Shown: positions 21,578 through 32,060, counted from the first letter of the stretch. The stretch is DNA of 64,000 nucleotides from Symbiodinium natans (GCA_905221605.1 CAJNDS010000935.1:100001-164000), one strand, 5' to 3'. Numbers and translations are program-made. The notes: generated by a model from the sequence alone, not told the origin.

Positions 21578-21766
21578 TGCAGATGCTCAATCTGTAATCT
21601 GCAAAGGCTGGCCTGCGAGGTACAACGCAAGAACGCTGAAGAAAAGACGTACAACTTGAGCAAAGGCTTGATGCAGTCGAAGCATGACGAGATGGTGCAC
21701 TCGCTAACGCCAGCGTCTGAACTCCAATACCCAAAGCCCGCAATTGTCGAAGCCTTGTCCGTCTAA
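21578..21766 (+). CDS. Terminal exon of a plus-strand gene
   Basis: After TTTCTTGCAG| the frame reads CSICNLQRLACEVQRKNAEE, later SKGLMQSKHDEMVHSLTPAS, and stops at TAA. A CxxC pair at the start may bind zinc. It is divergent from the small minus gene at 21,123-21,540, so it may be the end of the 15.7-kb gene only if that gene spans the minus gene. Confidence 0.45.
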   Translation, partial: CRCSICNLQRLACEVQRKNAEEKTYNLSKGLMQSKHDEMVHSLTPASELQYPKPAIVEALSV

Positions 21767-21920
21767 GAACCGTACTCTCAAATCTCAAACCTTAAATCCA
21801 TTGTTCAGTACTGCGCTTGAAGTCACAAAAGCCAGCATTGTCCTCGTCAAGTCAAGAAAGTTATGGCTGCAACCGCACCCTAAATGTTTTCAGGGTTTCT
21901 TGTTCTTTACTCTTCGCCAT

Positions 21921-22106
21921 CTAGCCTGAAGCTGAAAAACGAACTAACAAAAACACAATGGGATTGGTAACCTTAAGAACCATAACAACCATGAAACTAG
22001 TCGTGGTCCCTGAAACCTCCCTGATAATTCTTGTTCCAACATTTATCCCAGCGGATAACACCGTAATAGCCGTAAAATTCTCTGGGTCAATCTTTTTGAA
22101 CTTCAT
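21921..22106 (-). CDS. Small open frame, strand uncertain
   Basis: Minus frame MKFKKIDPENFTAITVLSAG... of 61 residues; the plus strand is also open for 60 residues from an ATG at 21,958. Nothing convincing in 22,150-22,480. Confidence 0.2.
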   Translation of the reverse strand: MKFKKIDPENFTAITVLSAGINVGTRIIREVSGTTTSFMVVMVLKVTNPIVFLLVRFSASG

Positions 22107-22489
22107 TTGCTATGCGTCGCCCTCTACTGGACAACAATGACATAGTCAGGACTTGAGATGTGTCCTGTCATGCTTCGTCTTTCACGAAGAAGATGACGCA
22201 GTTCAGGGCCTGACATGTGTCATTTTTTTGCCCATAGACAAAAGGCATTTATACACTCCACAGCATGGAATGCGTCATGTTGCGCGCTCTTATTGTATGG
22301 GGTTCTTTAAGTATCATAAAGCAAAAAAATCTAGGACCTTAAGTACATACGTTTAAGGTATATCGCTTGCTTTAACACAGATGTTGGGGAATTTCGGGTT
22401 TCAGGCTTCGGGGGTGTCTTGCCGAAAGCCTAGAAAGTTCCCCTGTTGAGGACCTAGTGGGGCTGGCCGCGACAAGCAAGACCTGGAAC

Positions 22490-24310
22490 CCTCACAGCTT
22501 CTTGAAATTTACGAACACTTACACCCCGGTAAGCAAGACCTAGAACCACCCCACATACGCAGCCTTTAAGGGTTTAAGAGGGTCTAAAATTCAGGGTTAC
22601 ATATACATTTGCTTCTTGAAACTCACGAACACTTATCCCCCGATAAGCAAGACTTAGAACCACCCCACATACGCAGCCTTTAAGGGTTTCAGGGGGTATA
22701 AAATTGAGCGTTACATATATATTTGCTTCTTGAAACTGACGAACACTTACCCCTCGATAAGCAAGACTTAGAACCACCCCGCATACGCAGCCTTTAAGGG
22801 TTTAAGGGGGGTTTAAAATTCAGTGTTACATAGATATTTGCTTCTTGAAACTTACGGACACTTAGCCCCCGATAAGCAAAACTTAGAACCACCCCACATA
22901 CGCAGTCTTTAAGGGTTTAAGGGGGTTTACAATTTGCTTGTTGAAACTTACTAACACTTACCACCTCGATAAGCAGGACTGAGAACCACCCCACATACGC
23001 AGCCTTTAAGGGTTTAAGGGGGTTCAAAATTCAGTGTTACATATATATTTGCTTCTTGAAACTTACGAACACCTACCCCCGATAAGCAAGACTTGGAACC
23101 ACCCCACATACGCCGCCTTTAAGGGTTTAAGGGGGTTGAAAATTCGGTGTTACATTTATGGGCTTCTTGAAACTGAGGAACACTTCCCCCCCGATAAGCA
23201 AGACTTAGCACCAGCCCACATACGCAGCCTTTAAGGGTTTAAGGGGGTTTACAATTTGCTTGTTAAAACTTACGAACACTTACCACCTCGATAAGCAGGA
23301 CTTAGAACCACCCCACATACGCAGCCTTTAAGGGTTTAAGGGGGTTCAAAATTCAGTGTTACATATATATTTGCTTCTTGAAACTTACGAACACCTACCC
23401 CCCGATAAGCAAGACTTGGAACCACCCCACATACGCCGCCTTTAAGGGTTTAAGGGGGTTTAAAATTCGGTGTTTCATATATATTTGCTTCTTGAAACTG
23501 ACGAACACTTACCCCCCGATAAGCAAGACTTAGAACCACCCCACATACGCAGCCTTTAAGGGTTTCAGGGGGTATAAAATTGAGCGTTACATATACATTT
23601 GCTTCTTGAAACTGACGAACACGTACCCCTCGATAAGCAAGACTTAGAACCACCCCGCATACGCCGCCTTTAAGGGTTTAAGGGTTTAAAATTCGGTGTT
23701 ACATATATATTTGCTTCTTGAAACTGAGGAACACTTCCCCCCCGATAAGCAAGACTTAGCACCACCCCACATACGCAGCCTTTAAGGGTTTAAGGGGGTT
23801 TACAATTTGCTTGTTGAAACTTACGAACACTTACCACCTCGATAAGCAGGACTTAAAACCACCCCACGTACGCAGCCTTTAAGGGTTTAAGGGGTTCAAA
23901 ATTCTGTGTTACATATATATTTGCTTCTTGAAACTTACGAACACCTACCCCCCGATAAGCAAGACTTGGAACCACCCCACATACGCAGCCTTTAAGGGTT
24001 TAAGGGGGTTTAAAATTCGGTGTTACATATATATTTGCTTCTTGAAACTGACGAACACTTCCCCCCCGATAAGCAAGACTTAGCACCACCCCACATACGC
24101 AGCCTTTAAGGGTTTAAGAAGGTTTAAAATTCGGTCTTACATACATATTTGTTCTTGAAACTTAAGAACACTTACCCCCCGATAAGCAAGACTTAGAACC
24201 ACCCCACATACGCGGCCTTTAAGGGTTTAGGGGGGTTTAAAATTCAGTGTTACATATATATTTGCTTTTTGAAACTTAAGAACACTTACACCCGGATAAG
24301 CAAGACTTGG
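22490..24310. repeat. Tandem array of about 16 units of 95-115 bp
   Basis: Units contain GCTTCTTGAAAC, CGAACACTTACC, CCGATAAGCAAGACTTAG, AACCACCCCACATACGC, AGCCTTTAAGGGTTTAAGGG and GTTACATATATA in order. Three units carry a shortened TTTACAATTTGCTTGTTG form that recurs about every sixth unit (near 22,928, 23,247, 23,797), suggesting a higher-order period. Open frames here are repeat artefacts. Confidence 0.95.
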
Positions 24311-24514
24311 AACCTGCAGACAACAACAAACACGTCTGTCGCAAAACCCCGGCCGTTGATGCATAGCCTCCGTAATGGGGTATGTCGCGTGTGCGGGCCG
24401 CGGCCCTGTTACAAGCAATCAATATTGGCACGCGGCCATATGTATGTCCTAGAAGTTACAGCACATGTAAAAAGAATATGATATGTTTCATGTTGTTGTA
24501 ATAGTTTAAGCACA

Positions 24515-24700
24515 AACACGGTGGACCGATAACAGTACCACCATGTCGTCTGTGCTGTTTAGTGTGCAGTTGGCGAGATAACAATACACAAACAAGAGAG
24601 GGGGAGACGGTGGACCGAAAGCAGTACCACCGTGTTCAGGGACCGAAAACAGTACCCCGCTTTCCCGGAGACCGAAAACAGTACTCCGAGTTGAGTTAAC
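24515..24700. repeat. GGACCGAAAACAGTACC boxes
   Basis: Four copies near 24,522, 24,609, 24,640 and 24,669, the first two flanked by GGTGG/CCACC and therefore palindromic at the ends. Possibly a small fold-back element in series. Confidence 0.55.
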
Positions 24701-24859
24701 ACTGCATTCACTGTAGGCTCCGCGCATTCGATGGTGAGAATCAAAAGCGACCATACCTGACGCCAGACTTTATTTTAATATTAACGTAAAAAAGCGCGCT
24801 GTAGAGTTCAAATCATTATACCTTCCGGTCCCTATAGGGTTTTAAGCTACTAACCCTAA

Positions 24860-27690
24860 AGAGTCTAAATAATTCAAATCCAGATTTAAATGATTTAAGA
24901 TATTTGAATTATTTAAATTATTTGAGTTTGTGAAATTTTTTAAATTATTTAAATGGTTTCGGCTCGGAGAAATTCTCGACCTATTTAAATTCTTTAAATT
25001 ATTTAAATTCACGCGCCTCGAAACTAATTTAAATAATTTAAATCCCGAATTAAATTATTTAAATTCACGGGCCTCGAAACTAATTTAAATAATTCAAATC
25101 CCGATGAAAATTATTTAAATTCTTTTCCGAGCCCGTCAATTTAAATAATTTAAATAATCTAAATAATTCAAATAGAATGAGGATTTCTCGGAACCCAGAC
25201 CATTTAGATAATTTAAATAATTTAAATAATTTAAATAATTTAAATCCTGATTTGAATTATTTAAATTAGTTTCGAGGCCCGTGAATTTAAATCATTTAAT
25301 TCTGTATATAAATTAGTTAAATTAGTTTCCGGGCCCGCGAATTTAAATAATTTAAATCTCGAATTAAATTATTTAAATTCGCGGGCCTCAAAACTAATTT
25401 AAATAATGCAAATCGCGATTTAAATTATTTAAATTCTTTTCCGAGCCCGTGAATTTAAATAATTTAAATAATGTAAATAATTCAAATCGAATGAGGATTT
25501 CTCCGAACCCAGACCATGTAGATAATTTAAAAAATTTAAAAAATTTAAATAATTTAAATAACTTAAATCCTGATTTGAATTATTTAAATTAGTTTCGAGG
25601 CCCGGGAATTTAAATAATTTAATTCTGTATTTAAATTAGTTAAATTAGTTTCCGGGCCCGCGAATTTAAATAATTTAAATCTCGAATTAAATTACTTAAA
25701 TTCGCGGGCCTCAAAACTAATTCAAATAATTTAATTCGGGATTTAAATTATTTAAATTCTTTTCCGGGCCCGCGAATTTAAAAAATTTAAATAATTCAAA
25801 TAGAATGAGGATTTCTCCGAACCCAGACCATTTAGATAATTTAAACAATTTAAATAATTTAAATAATTTAAATCGGGATTTGAATTATTTACATTAGTTT
25901 GGAGGCCCGCGAATTTAAATAATGTAATTCTGTATTTAAATTAGTTAAATTAGTTTCCGGGCCCGCGAATTTAAATAATTTAAATCTCGAATTAAATTGT
26001 TTAAATTCGCGGGCCTCAAAACTAATTTAAATAATTTAATTCGGGATTTAAATTATTTAAATTAGTTTCCGGGCCCGCGAATTTAAATAATTTAAAGAAT
26101 CTAAATAGATCCAGATTTTCTCCCAGCACAGACCATTTAACTAATTTAAATAATTTAAATAATTTAAATAATTTAAATAATTTAAATCGGGATTTGAATT
26201 ATTTAAATTAGTTTGGAGGCCCGCGAATTTAAATAATTTAATTCGGTATTTAAATTAGTTAAATTCGTTTCCGGGCCCGCGAATTTAAATAATTTAAATC
26301 TCGAATTAAATTATTTAAATTCGCGGGCCTCAAAACTAATTTAAATAATTCAAATCCCGATTTAAATTATTTAAATTATTTAAATTATTTAAATTATTTA
26401 AATTAGTTAAATGGTCTGTGCTGGGAGAAAATCTGGATCTATTTAGATTCTTTAAATTATTTAAATTCGCGGGCCCGGAAACTAATTTAAATAATTTAAA
26501 TCCCGAATTAAATTATTTAAATTCGCGGGCCTCGAAACTAATTTAAATAATTTAATTCGGGATTTAAATTATTTAAATTCTTTTCCGGGCCCGCGAATTT
26601 AAATAATTTAAATAATTCAAATAGAATGAGGATTTCTCCGAACCCAGACCATTTAGATAATTTAAATAATTTAAATAATTTAAATAATTTAAATCGGGAT
26701 TTGAATTATTTAAATTAGTTTGGAGGCCCGCGAATTTAAATAATTTAATTCGGTATTTAAATTAGTTAAATTCGTTTCCGGGCCCGCGAATTTAAATAAT
26801 TTAAATCTCGAATTAAATTATTTAAATTCGCGGGCCTCCAAACTAATTTAAATAATTCAAATCCCGATTTAAATTATTTAAATTATTTAAATTATTTAAA
26901 TTAGTTAAATGGTCTGTGCTGGGAGAAAATCTGGATCTATTTAGATTCTTTAAATTATTTAAATTCGCGGGCCCGGAAACTAATTTAAATAATTTAAATC
27001 CCGAATTAAATTATTTAAATTCGCGGGCCTCGAAACTAATTTAAATAATTCAAATCTCGATTTAAATTATTTAAATTCTTTTCCGAGCCCGTGAATTTAA
27101 ATAATTTAAATAATTTAAATAATTCAAATAGAATGAGGATTTCTCCGAACCCAGACCATTTAGATAATTTAAATAATTAAAATAATTTAAATAATGTAAA
27201 TCCTGATTTAAATTATTTAAATTAGTTTCGAGGCCCGTGAATTTAAATAATTTAATTCGGTATTTAAATTAGTTAAATTAGTTTCCGGGCCCGCGAATTT
27301 AAATAATTTAAATCTCGAATTAAATTATTTAAATTCGCGGGCCTCAAAACTAATTCAAATAATTCAAATCCGGATTTAAATTATTTAAATTATTTAAATT
27401 ATTTAAATTAGTTAAATGGTCTGTGCTGGGAGAAAATCTGGATCTATTTAGATTCTTTAAATTATTTAAATTCGCGGGCCCGGAAACTAATTTAAATAAT
27501 TTAAATCCCGAATTAAATTATTTAAATTAGTTTTGAGGCCCGCGAATTTAAATAATTTAATTCGAGATTTAAATTATTTAAATTCGCGGGCCCGGAAACT
27601 AATTTAACTAATTTAAATACAGAATTAAATTATTTAAATTCCCGAGCCTCAAAACTAATTTAAATAATTCAAATCATTTAATTCTTCCAT
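24860..27690. repeat. AT palindromic satellite (TTTAAATAA, SwaI-rich)
   Basis: Built from 9-bp TTTAAATAA units, each containing the palindrome ATTTAAAT, punctuated by GC spacers GGGCCCGCGAATTT / AAATTCGCGGGCC(C/T) and by GAATGAGGATTTCTCCGAAC, which also occurs in a variant inverted form (GGGAGAAAATCTGGATC). Larger segments of about 500 bp recur in direct and inverted orientation. Almost no coding potential. Confidence 0.95.
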
Positions 27691-27810
27691 ACGTTCTCTA
27701 TACATATAGAAAAACAGGTAGCAACATAGTACATAAAGGTCCCTCTCTCATATATATATATATATATTTGAATATATATATATATATATGGTCCGGCGTC
27801 TGGCGTGTCC

Positions 27811-28350
27811 GCCCCCCCCCCCCCCCCCCCATGGTATGGTCAGGTAGGGGGGGGGGGGGCCGACTGTGAGCACACCCTCGGCAAAACCCGTGTGTTGGGA
27901 GTGTTGCGCCTTCGGTTGAGGGAGCACGCCCTCGGGAAAACCCATGTGTGTGAGGCGTTTATCCCCCCCCCCCCCGCTCCAGGTCTACGGTCTCTAACCC
28001 TAAACCCTAAACCCTTTCAAACCCTAAGCCCTAAACCCTAAACCAACCCTAACCCTAAACCCTAAACCCTAAAACCAACCCCCAAGCACACCACAGGGGG
28101 GGGGGTTAACCCTAAACCCTAAACCCTTTCAAACCCTAAACTCTAAACCCTAAACCCTGAACCCTAAACCAACCCTAAGCCCTAAACCCTAAAACCAACC
28201 CCCAACCACAACCACACCACAGGGGGGGGGGGGGGGTTAACCCTAAAACCCTTTCAAACCCTAAACAAACTAAACCCGAAACCCTAAACCGTAAACAACC
28301 CGAACCCTAAAACCAACCCCAACCACACCACAGGGGGGGGGGGGGTTCCA
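27811..28350. repeat. C/G runs and three direct units of about 115-135 bp
   Basis: Homopolymer C and G runs, then units containing ACCAACCCC, CACACCACAGGGGGGG, GGTTAACCCTAAA and CCCTTTCAAACCC at about 28,000, 28,110 and 28,240. Confidence 0.8.
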
Positions 28351-28468
28351 GACCATGGGTGGGGGGGGGAGGGGGGGGCCGGGGAGCACTGGACCATATA
28401 TGTGTGTGTGTGTGTGTATGTTCACAATGTGTATATACATACACTGTAGATATACACTGTAGACCAAA

Positions 28469-28566
28469 GAGTAACCTGGGAATTAAAAGGGTGCCCGTTT
28501 TGGGTTACAGGGAACCTAAACCGTCCCCTAGAAAGGGAATAAGGGCCTACTGTTGGGTCCTAGTAG
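28469..28566. mobile_element. TIR element, family D
   Basis: AGTAACCTGGGAATTAAAAGGGTGCCC at one end, internal GGGAACCTAAACC, and AAGGGCCTACTGTTGGGTCC at the other. Further copies at 55,883 (as an intron) and 57,410. Confidence 0.65.
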
Positions 28567-28622
28567 CCCTACACCCTAAACCCTAAAAAACCTGTGGCCT
28601 CACACACTGCATCATCACGCCG

Positions 28623-28831
28623 ATGACGGCAATCCGCACAGCGCCTCCTCACACAGCTCGAGCCCTGAAGCCGAATCCAAAGGTTTAGGGTTTAGGGTTT
28701 AGGGTTTAGGGTGTAGGGTTTAGGGTTTAGGGTTTCAGGGCAAAGCCTTTAGACTGAAGCTCTACGGCCATAAGCTCGCGTTAAAGCACGCCTTCAAAAT
28801 CAAAGTCAATGCTCAGAAAGTGGACAAGTAG
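28623..28831 (+). CDS. 50-residue basic protein, intron is a telomeric block
   Basis: Exon 1 28,623-28,682 opens at ATG (MTAIRTAPPHTARALKPNPK). The intron is 28,683-28,738, 56 bases, exactly eight GTTTAGG-type units ending TTTCAG. Exon 2 28,739-28,831 reads GKAFRLKLYGHKLALKHAFK then IKVNAQKVDK and TAG. The join is phase 0 with CCAAAG|GTTTAG and TTTCAG|GGC. The frame is open for 12 codons upstream of the ATG, so a longer first exon is possible. Strongly basic; a nucleic-acid or ribosomal role is possible but no family was recognised. Confidence 0.5.
28683..28738 (+). other. Telomeric-repeat intron (56 nt)
   Basis: Pure repeat apart from one TGTAGGG unit and a TTTCAG end. The last unit has changed from TTTAG to TTTCAG, which is a better acceptor. 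Predicted by frame only. Confidence 0.5.
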
Positions 28832-29022
28832 CCCTTCGAATTTCGCATTTGCAGGGCTTTGCTGGCGGCGGTGTGGAGGGCAGAATGCATGGTCCAGTCA
28901 CGCGCGGATGTTGCCGCTCGGCTTCTTTTTGCCCAACGAGGGTTTAGGGTTTAGGGTTTAGGTTTTAGGGTTTAGGGTTTAGGGTTTGGGGTTTGGGGTT
29001 TAGGGTTTGGGGTTTAGGGTTT

Positions 29023-29125
29023 ACCCCTTCCAGAGGCACCCTCGGGTTTTCCAGGCATGGCCGAAACGGCGCAGGACTTCCATCGAACATCTCTCCAGAT
29101 CTGAAGGCTTTTACGAGGCACCCAG
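29023..29125. CDS. Exon-like segment, strand unresolved
   Basis: The minus frame LVKAFRSGEMFDGSPAPFRP ends at a GT donor; the plus frame RGTLGFSRHGRNGAGLPSNI is also open with usable borders. Flanking telomeric repeats favour plus by the TTTAGGG-in-sense rule. Confidence 0.25.
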
Positions 29126-29269
29126 GGTTTAGGGCCCAGGGTTTAGAGTTTAGGGTTAGACATCCTATGCTCATAGCGCCTATATAGGGCTTGGGCTTCG
29201 ATCTAAGACTGTAGTCTGTAGCAATGCAGTGTTGCAGAGATGCAGAATGGTATTTGCTGGGCCCCAAAC

Positions 29270-29340
29270 CTATCCGACAGACGCACATTCCGAGTACCGA
29301 ACCGACACACTCATGAAGAGCCCCAACTTGAACTCCGCCA
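29270..29340 (-). CDS. Terminal exon-like segment
   Basis: After a telomeric block (sense TTTAGG...GTAG) the minus frame reads AEFKLGLFMSVSVRYSECAS to a TAG stop. Confidence 0.35.
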
Positions 29341-29770
29341 AACCCAGAACCCTACATCCTAAACCCTAAGCCCTAAACCCCAAACCCCAAACCCTAAACC
29401 CTAAACCCTAAACCCTAAGCCCTAAACCCAAAACCCTACACCCTGAACCCTAAACCCTAAACCCTAAACCCTAAACCCTAAACCCTAAACCCTAAACCAC
29501 ACCACCCTAACCCCCGAACCGTAGGTCCCGAAGTCGTCTTGGCAGAGCGCCCCTGTCCTCAGATGTCATCGGCCGGCATCGTAGTTGCTTTGGGGTTTAG
29601 GGAATTGGGGTTTAGGGTTTGGGGTTTACGGGTTAGGGGTTAGGGGTTAGGCCGTAGGTTTGATAGGTTCGAAGCTGTAGGACTTGGAGATTCTAACGGT
29701 TCACCATCCGTCAGTGGCTAGGTTTCCATGAAGCTTCGCTGGTGCCTCGGGATCCTTGGTGGGTTTAGGG

Positions 29771-29884
29771 CTTGGCTGCACTCAGGAGGGTAGCTATAAA
29801 TTAAACTTTTAGCTGCCTTACTAAGAAACCCAAGAAACCCAAAAAAGGTAAGGATCTAAAGTTACGGTAAGGTGCCACAAAGAG
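29771..29884. mobile_element. 114-bp dispersed element, copy 1
   Basis: From CTTGGCTGCACTCAGGAGGG to GGTGCCACAAAGA. The copy at 42,465-42,578 differs at only about two positions, so one moved or was copied recently. Confidence 0.85.
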
Positions 29885-30065
29885 GGTTTAGGGGTTAGGG
29901 TTTAGGGCTTAGGGGTAATTAAGGAGTCAAGCCCCAAACTCGAAAATCCCACGGCCCCTGACAGCAACCCCGAACGCAACACCCAACACCCAACACCCAA
30001 CACCCAAAACCCAAAACCCAATGCCCAAAACCCAAAGCCCAAAGCCCAATACCCAAAACCCTAAA

Positions 30066-30157
30066 CCCTCGCTCAAGCAGAGCGCCACCCGATTTCTGCG
30101 CGGAGGAGTCGTGAACCATCTTCTGTAGGATCGGGAGAACGGTGCTCCTCCAGGGTC
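30066..30157 (-). CDS. Terminal exon-like segment
   Basis: Minus frame TLEEHRSPDPTEDGSRLLRA then EIGWRSA and a stop. A second minus frame (MVHDSSAQKSGGALLERG) is also open. Upstream lies the 30,165-30,205 telomeric block. Confidence 0.35.
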
Positions 30158-30176
30158 CAGGTTTAGGTTTTAGGGT

Positions 30177-30501
30177 TTAGGGTTTAGGGTTTAGGGTTAG
30201 GGCCGAGGAGAACTCGTAGGAGATTTGCGAAGAGTCTGCAACCTCAAGCGCCTCCTCACTACCGCTAGAACTGGATTTGAGGGTAGTTGCGGGGTCTCGG
30301 CTGATGTCAGGGGCTTCGAAAGATACGGCACTTAACCCTAAACCCTAAACCCTAAACCCTAAACCCTAAACCCTAAACCCTAAACCCTAAACCCTAAACC
30401 CTAAACCCTAAACGATCCGGGGCGTAGACTTGAGGACTACGGGCTCCAGGTATAGAATCTAGGCTTGCGCATGAATGCACGGGAGCTTCAAGGCAAATCA
30501 T
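30177..30501 (-). CDS. 82-residue protein; intron and stop from telomeric repeats
   Basis: Exon 1 30,414-30,501 starts ATG (MICLEAPVHSCASLDSIPGA) and ends in phase 1 at GATC|GTTTAGG. Intron 30,338-30,413, 76 bases of pure TTTAGGG repeat. Exon 2 resumes TTTAG|GGTTAAG, reading RLSAVSFEAPDISRDPATTL then KSSSSGSEEALEVADSSQIS, and ends at a TAA inside the next telomeric block, which lies in the opposite orientation. Acidic, Ser-rich, probably disordered. Function unknown. Confidence 0.5.
30338..30413 (-). other. Telomeric-repeat intron (76 nt)
   Basis: Pure repeat; every unit offers GTTTAG as donor and TTTAG as acceptor, so the exact borders are ambiguous in 7-base steps and only some choices keep the frame. 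Confidence 0.5.
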
Positions 30502-30696
30502 GGTCCCTGAGATCTGAAGCATGAAGAATACATCCCTAAACCCTAAACCCTAAACCCTACACCCTAAACCCTAAACCCTAATCGCTGAACCCACAGAGAC
30601 CCCCCCCCCCCCCCAAACAGGGCTTGAAATGTAGATCCCAAACCCTAAGCCCTGAACTCTCTTAACCCATGTTTTTGTTAACCCTAAAACGAAAAA

Positions 30697-31030
30697 CCCT
30701 GCCAACCCTATAAACCCTATAAACCCTACAAACCCTATAAACCCTAAAAACCCTAAAAGCCCTAAAAACCCTAAAAACCCTAAAAACCCTATAAACCCTA
30801 AAAACCCTATAAACCCTATAAACCCTATAAACCCTATAAACCCTACAAACCCTATAAACCCTATAAACCCTATAAACCCTATAAACCCTACAAACCCTAA
30901 ACCCTATAAGCCCTATAAACCCTATAAACCCTACAAACCCTATAAACCCTATAAACGCTACAAACCCTATAAACCCCATAAACCCTATAAACCCTACAAA
31001 CCCTATAAACCCTATAAACCCTATAAACCC
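30697..31030. repeat. CCCTATAAA / CCCTACAAA satellite
   Basis: About 35 nine-base units derived from the telomeric CCCTAAA by a two-base insertion. In the minus sense it reads open as an alternating Val-Tyr-Arg or Gly-Phe-Ile repeat; not believed to be a gene. Confidence 0.95.
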
Positions 31031-31040
31031 GAAACCCAAC

Positions 31041-31153
31041 CAGTTGATGGACGTCCTGAGTGACCGTACAACCGAGCTCTGGCCCGACGTACCTGCTCCG
31101 CAAGAGGACTACAGCGCACACACGCGGGCCCCCAAACTGCCCATACTTTCGTT
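31041..31153 (+). CDS. Exon-like segment, unknown
   Basis: QLMDVLSDRTTELWPDVPAP then QEDYSAHTRAPKLPIL, ending at a telomeric block (TTTC|GTTTAG). Well-balanced composition. Confidence 0.45.
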
Positions 31154-31252
31154 TAGGGTTTAGGGTTTAGGGTTTAGGGTTTAGGGTTTAGGGTTTAGGG
31201 TTTAGGGTTTAGGGTTTAGGGTTTAGGGTTTAGGGTTTAGGGTTTAGGGTTT

Positions 31253-31384
31253 ATGGATTCTCCAACAGCCAGGTTAAACTTTACTAAGAAAGGAAGCCGA
31301 AACAGTTTCAAGTTCAACTATTTACTGGCTGAGAAAGATAGTCTATGGACCCAGAACCCCACGCCCCTCCAACCTCCCCACTGA
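31253..31384 (+). CDS. 43-residue open frame after a telomeric block
   Basis: MDSPTARLNFTKKGSRNSFK then FNYLLAEKDSLWTQN to TGA. May be the 3' exon of the segment at 31,041-31,153: joining needs donor and acceptor choices that lie one or two repeat units inside the intervening telomeric block (31,154-31,252). Confidence 0.45.
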   Translation: MDSPTARLNFTKKGSRNSFKFNYLLAEKDSLWTQNPTPLQPPH

Positions 31385-31521
31385 GTACGAAGCTCTTGCA
31401 GTTTGGGGAATCATGTGAGTGCCCCTTACAGTGGCGCAGTAGGGCGTGCTGATCCGGGGTGATTGCCATATCTATGGTTTAACTTTCCCCCTGATGGAAT
31501 TAGTGGCCCTAAACCCTAAAC

Positions 31522-31614
31522 CCTAAACCCTAAATCCTTTTTTCTGCGGTTGATGACGTAGGCTCACCGACTTCGCTTCTGGGGCCTGAGGGCCCTGCCC
31601 TTCTGGGCGCAGCT
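31522..31614 (-). CDS. Exon-like segment downstream of a family B element
   Basis: If the element at 31,615-31,748 is removed together with one AGCTG copy, the frame from 31,757-31,860 continues APRRAGPSGPRSEVGEPTSS then TAEKR to a GATTTAG donor-like site. Confidence 0.4.
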
Positions 31615-31748
31615 TGGGATGCTCCCCCTCATACTAACAGTCCTTAAGTCCTTAATAGGGATTCTAGTACCCCCTATTATAATCCCTACGGTTTAGGGTT
31701 TAGGGTTGAGGGTTTAGGGTTACTAAGGACTGTTAGTACAAGGGGGAA
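31615..31748. mobile_element. TIR element, family B, with internal telomeric repeats
   Basis: Ends TGGGATGCTCCCCCT...TACTAACAGTCCTTA and TAAGGACTGTTAGTACAAGGGGGAA. Five-base direct repeat CAGCT on both sides. Telomeric units at 31,689-31,720 sit in the middle. Placed as an intron of the minus-strand frame. Confidence 0.7.
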
Positions 31749-31756
31749 CAGCTATT

Positions 31757-31860
31757 TTGTTTTCCAAGCGTGCAGTGTCTTGGATGATCGCCTGTCGGTG
31801 CTTATCAGCTGGCCCGATGCCCGGCCTTCCACACTCAGGGTGGACTCGTTCTTGCAGAAA
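31757..31860 (-). CDS. Exon-like segment, unknown
   Basis: Frame LQERVHPECGRPGIGPADKH then RQAIIQDTARLENKIA runs to the family B element. A second minus frame (ESTLSVEGRASGQLISTDRR) is also open, so the frame is not certain. Confidence 0.4.
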
Positions 31861-31911
31861 CCCTAAACCCGAAACCCCTAACCCTAAACCCCAAACCCTA
31901 AACCCCCCAGG

Positions 31912-32060
31912 CTCCCAAGGTGAACATCCTTTTGCCAGGCCTGTCTTGCAGAGTTCAGCAGCCTTAGGTCTGAGGTCGCGATTTGCCCTAGAGATGTTTG
32001 GGTTGCGCGTAGGCGTCGGCGGTGGTGTGTCCTTTCTGCCCCGAGGATCGGTCACGCCCC
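31912..32060 (-). CDS. Exon-like segment, unknown
   Basis: Minus frame TDPRGRKDTPPPTPTRNPNI then SRANRDLRPKAAELCKTGLA, ending at G|GTTTAGGG. Likely upstream of 31,757-31,860 with a telomeric block as intron. Confidence 0.4.

Noticed and set aside
22490-24310. CRISPR array
   Set aside because: The repeat unit is long and contiguous without unique spacers; eukaryotic context.
30662-31121. Val-Tyr-Arg and Gly-Phe-Ile repeat proteins
   Set aside because: CCCTATAAA satellite; no unique sequence of its own.
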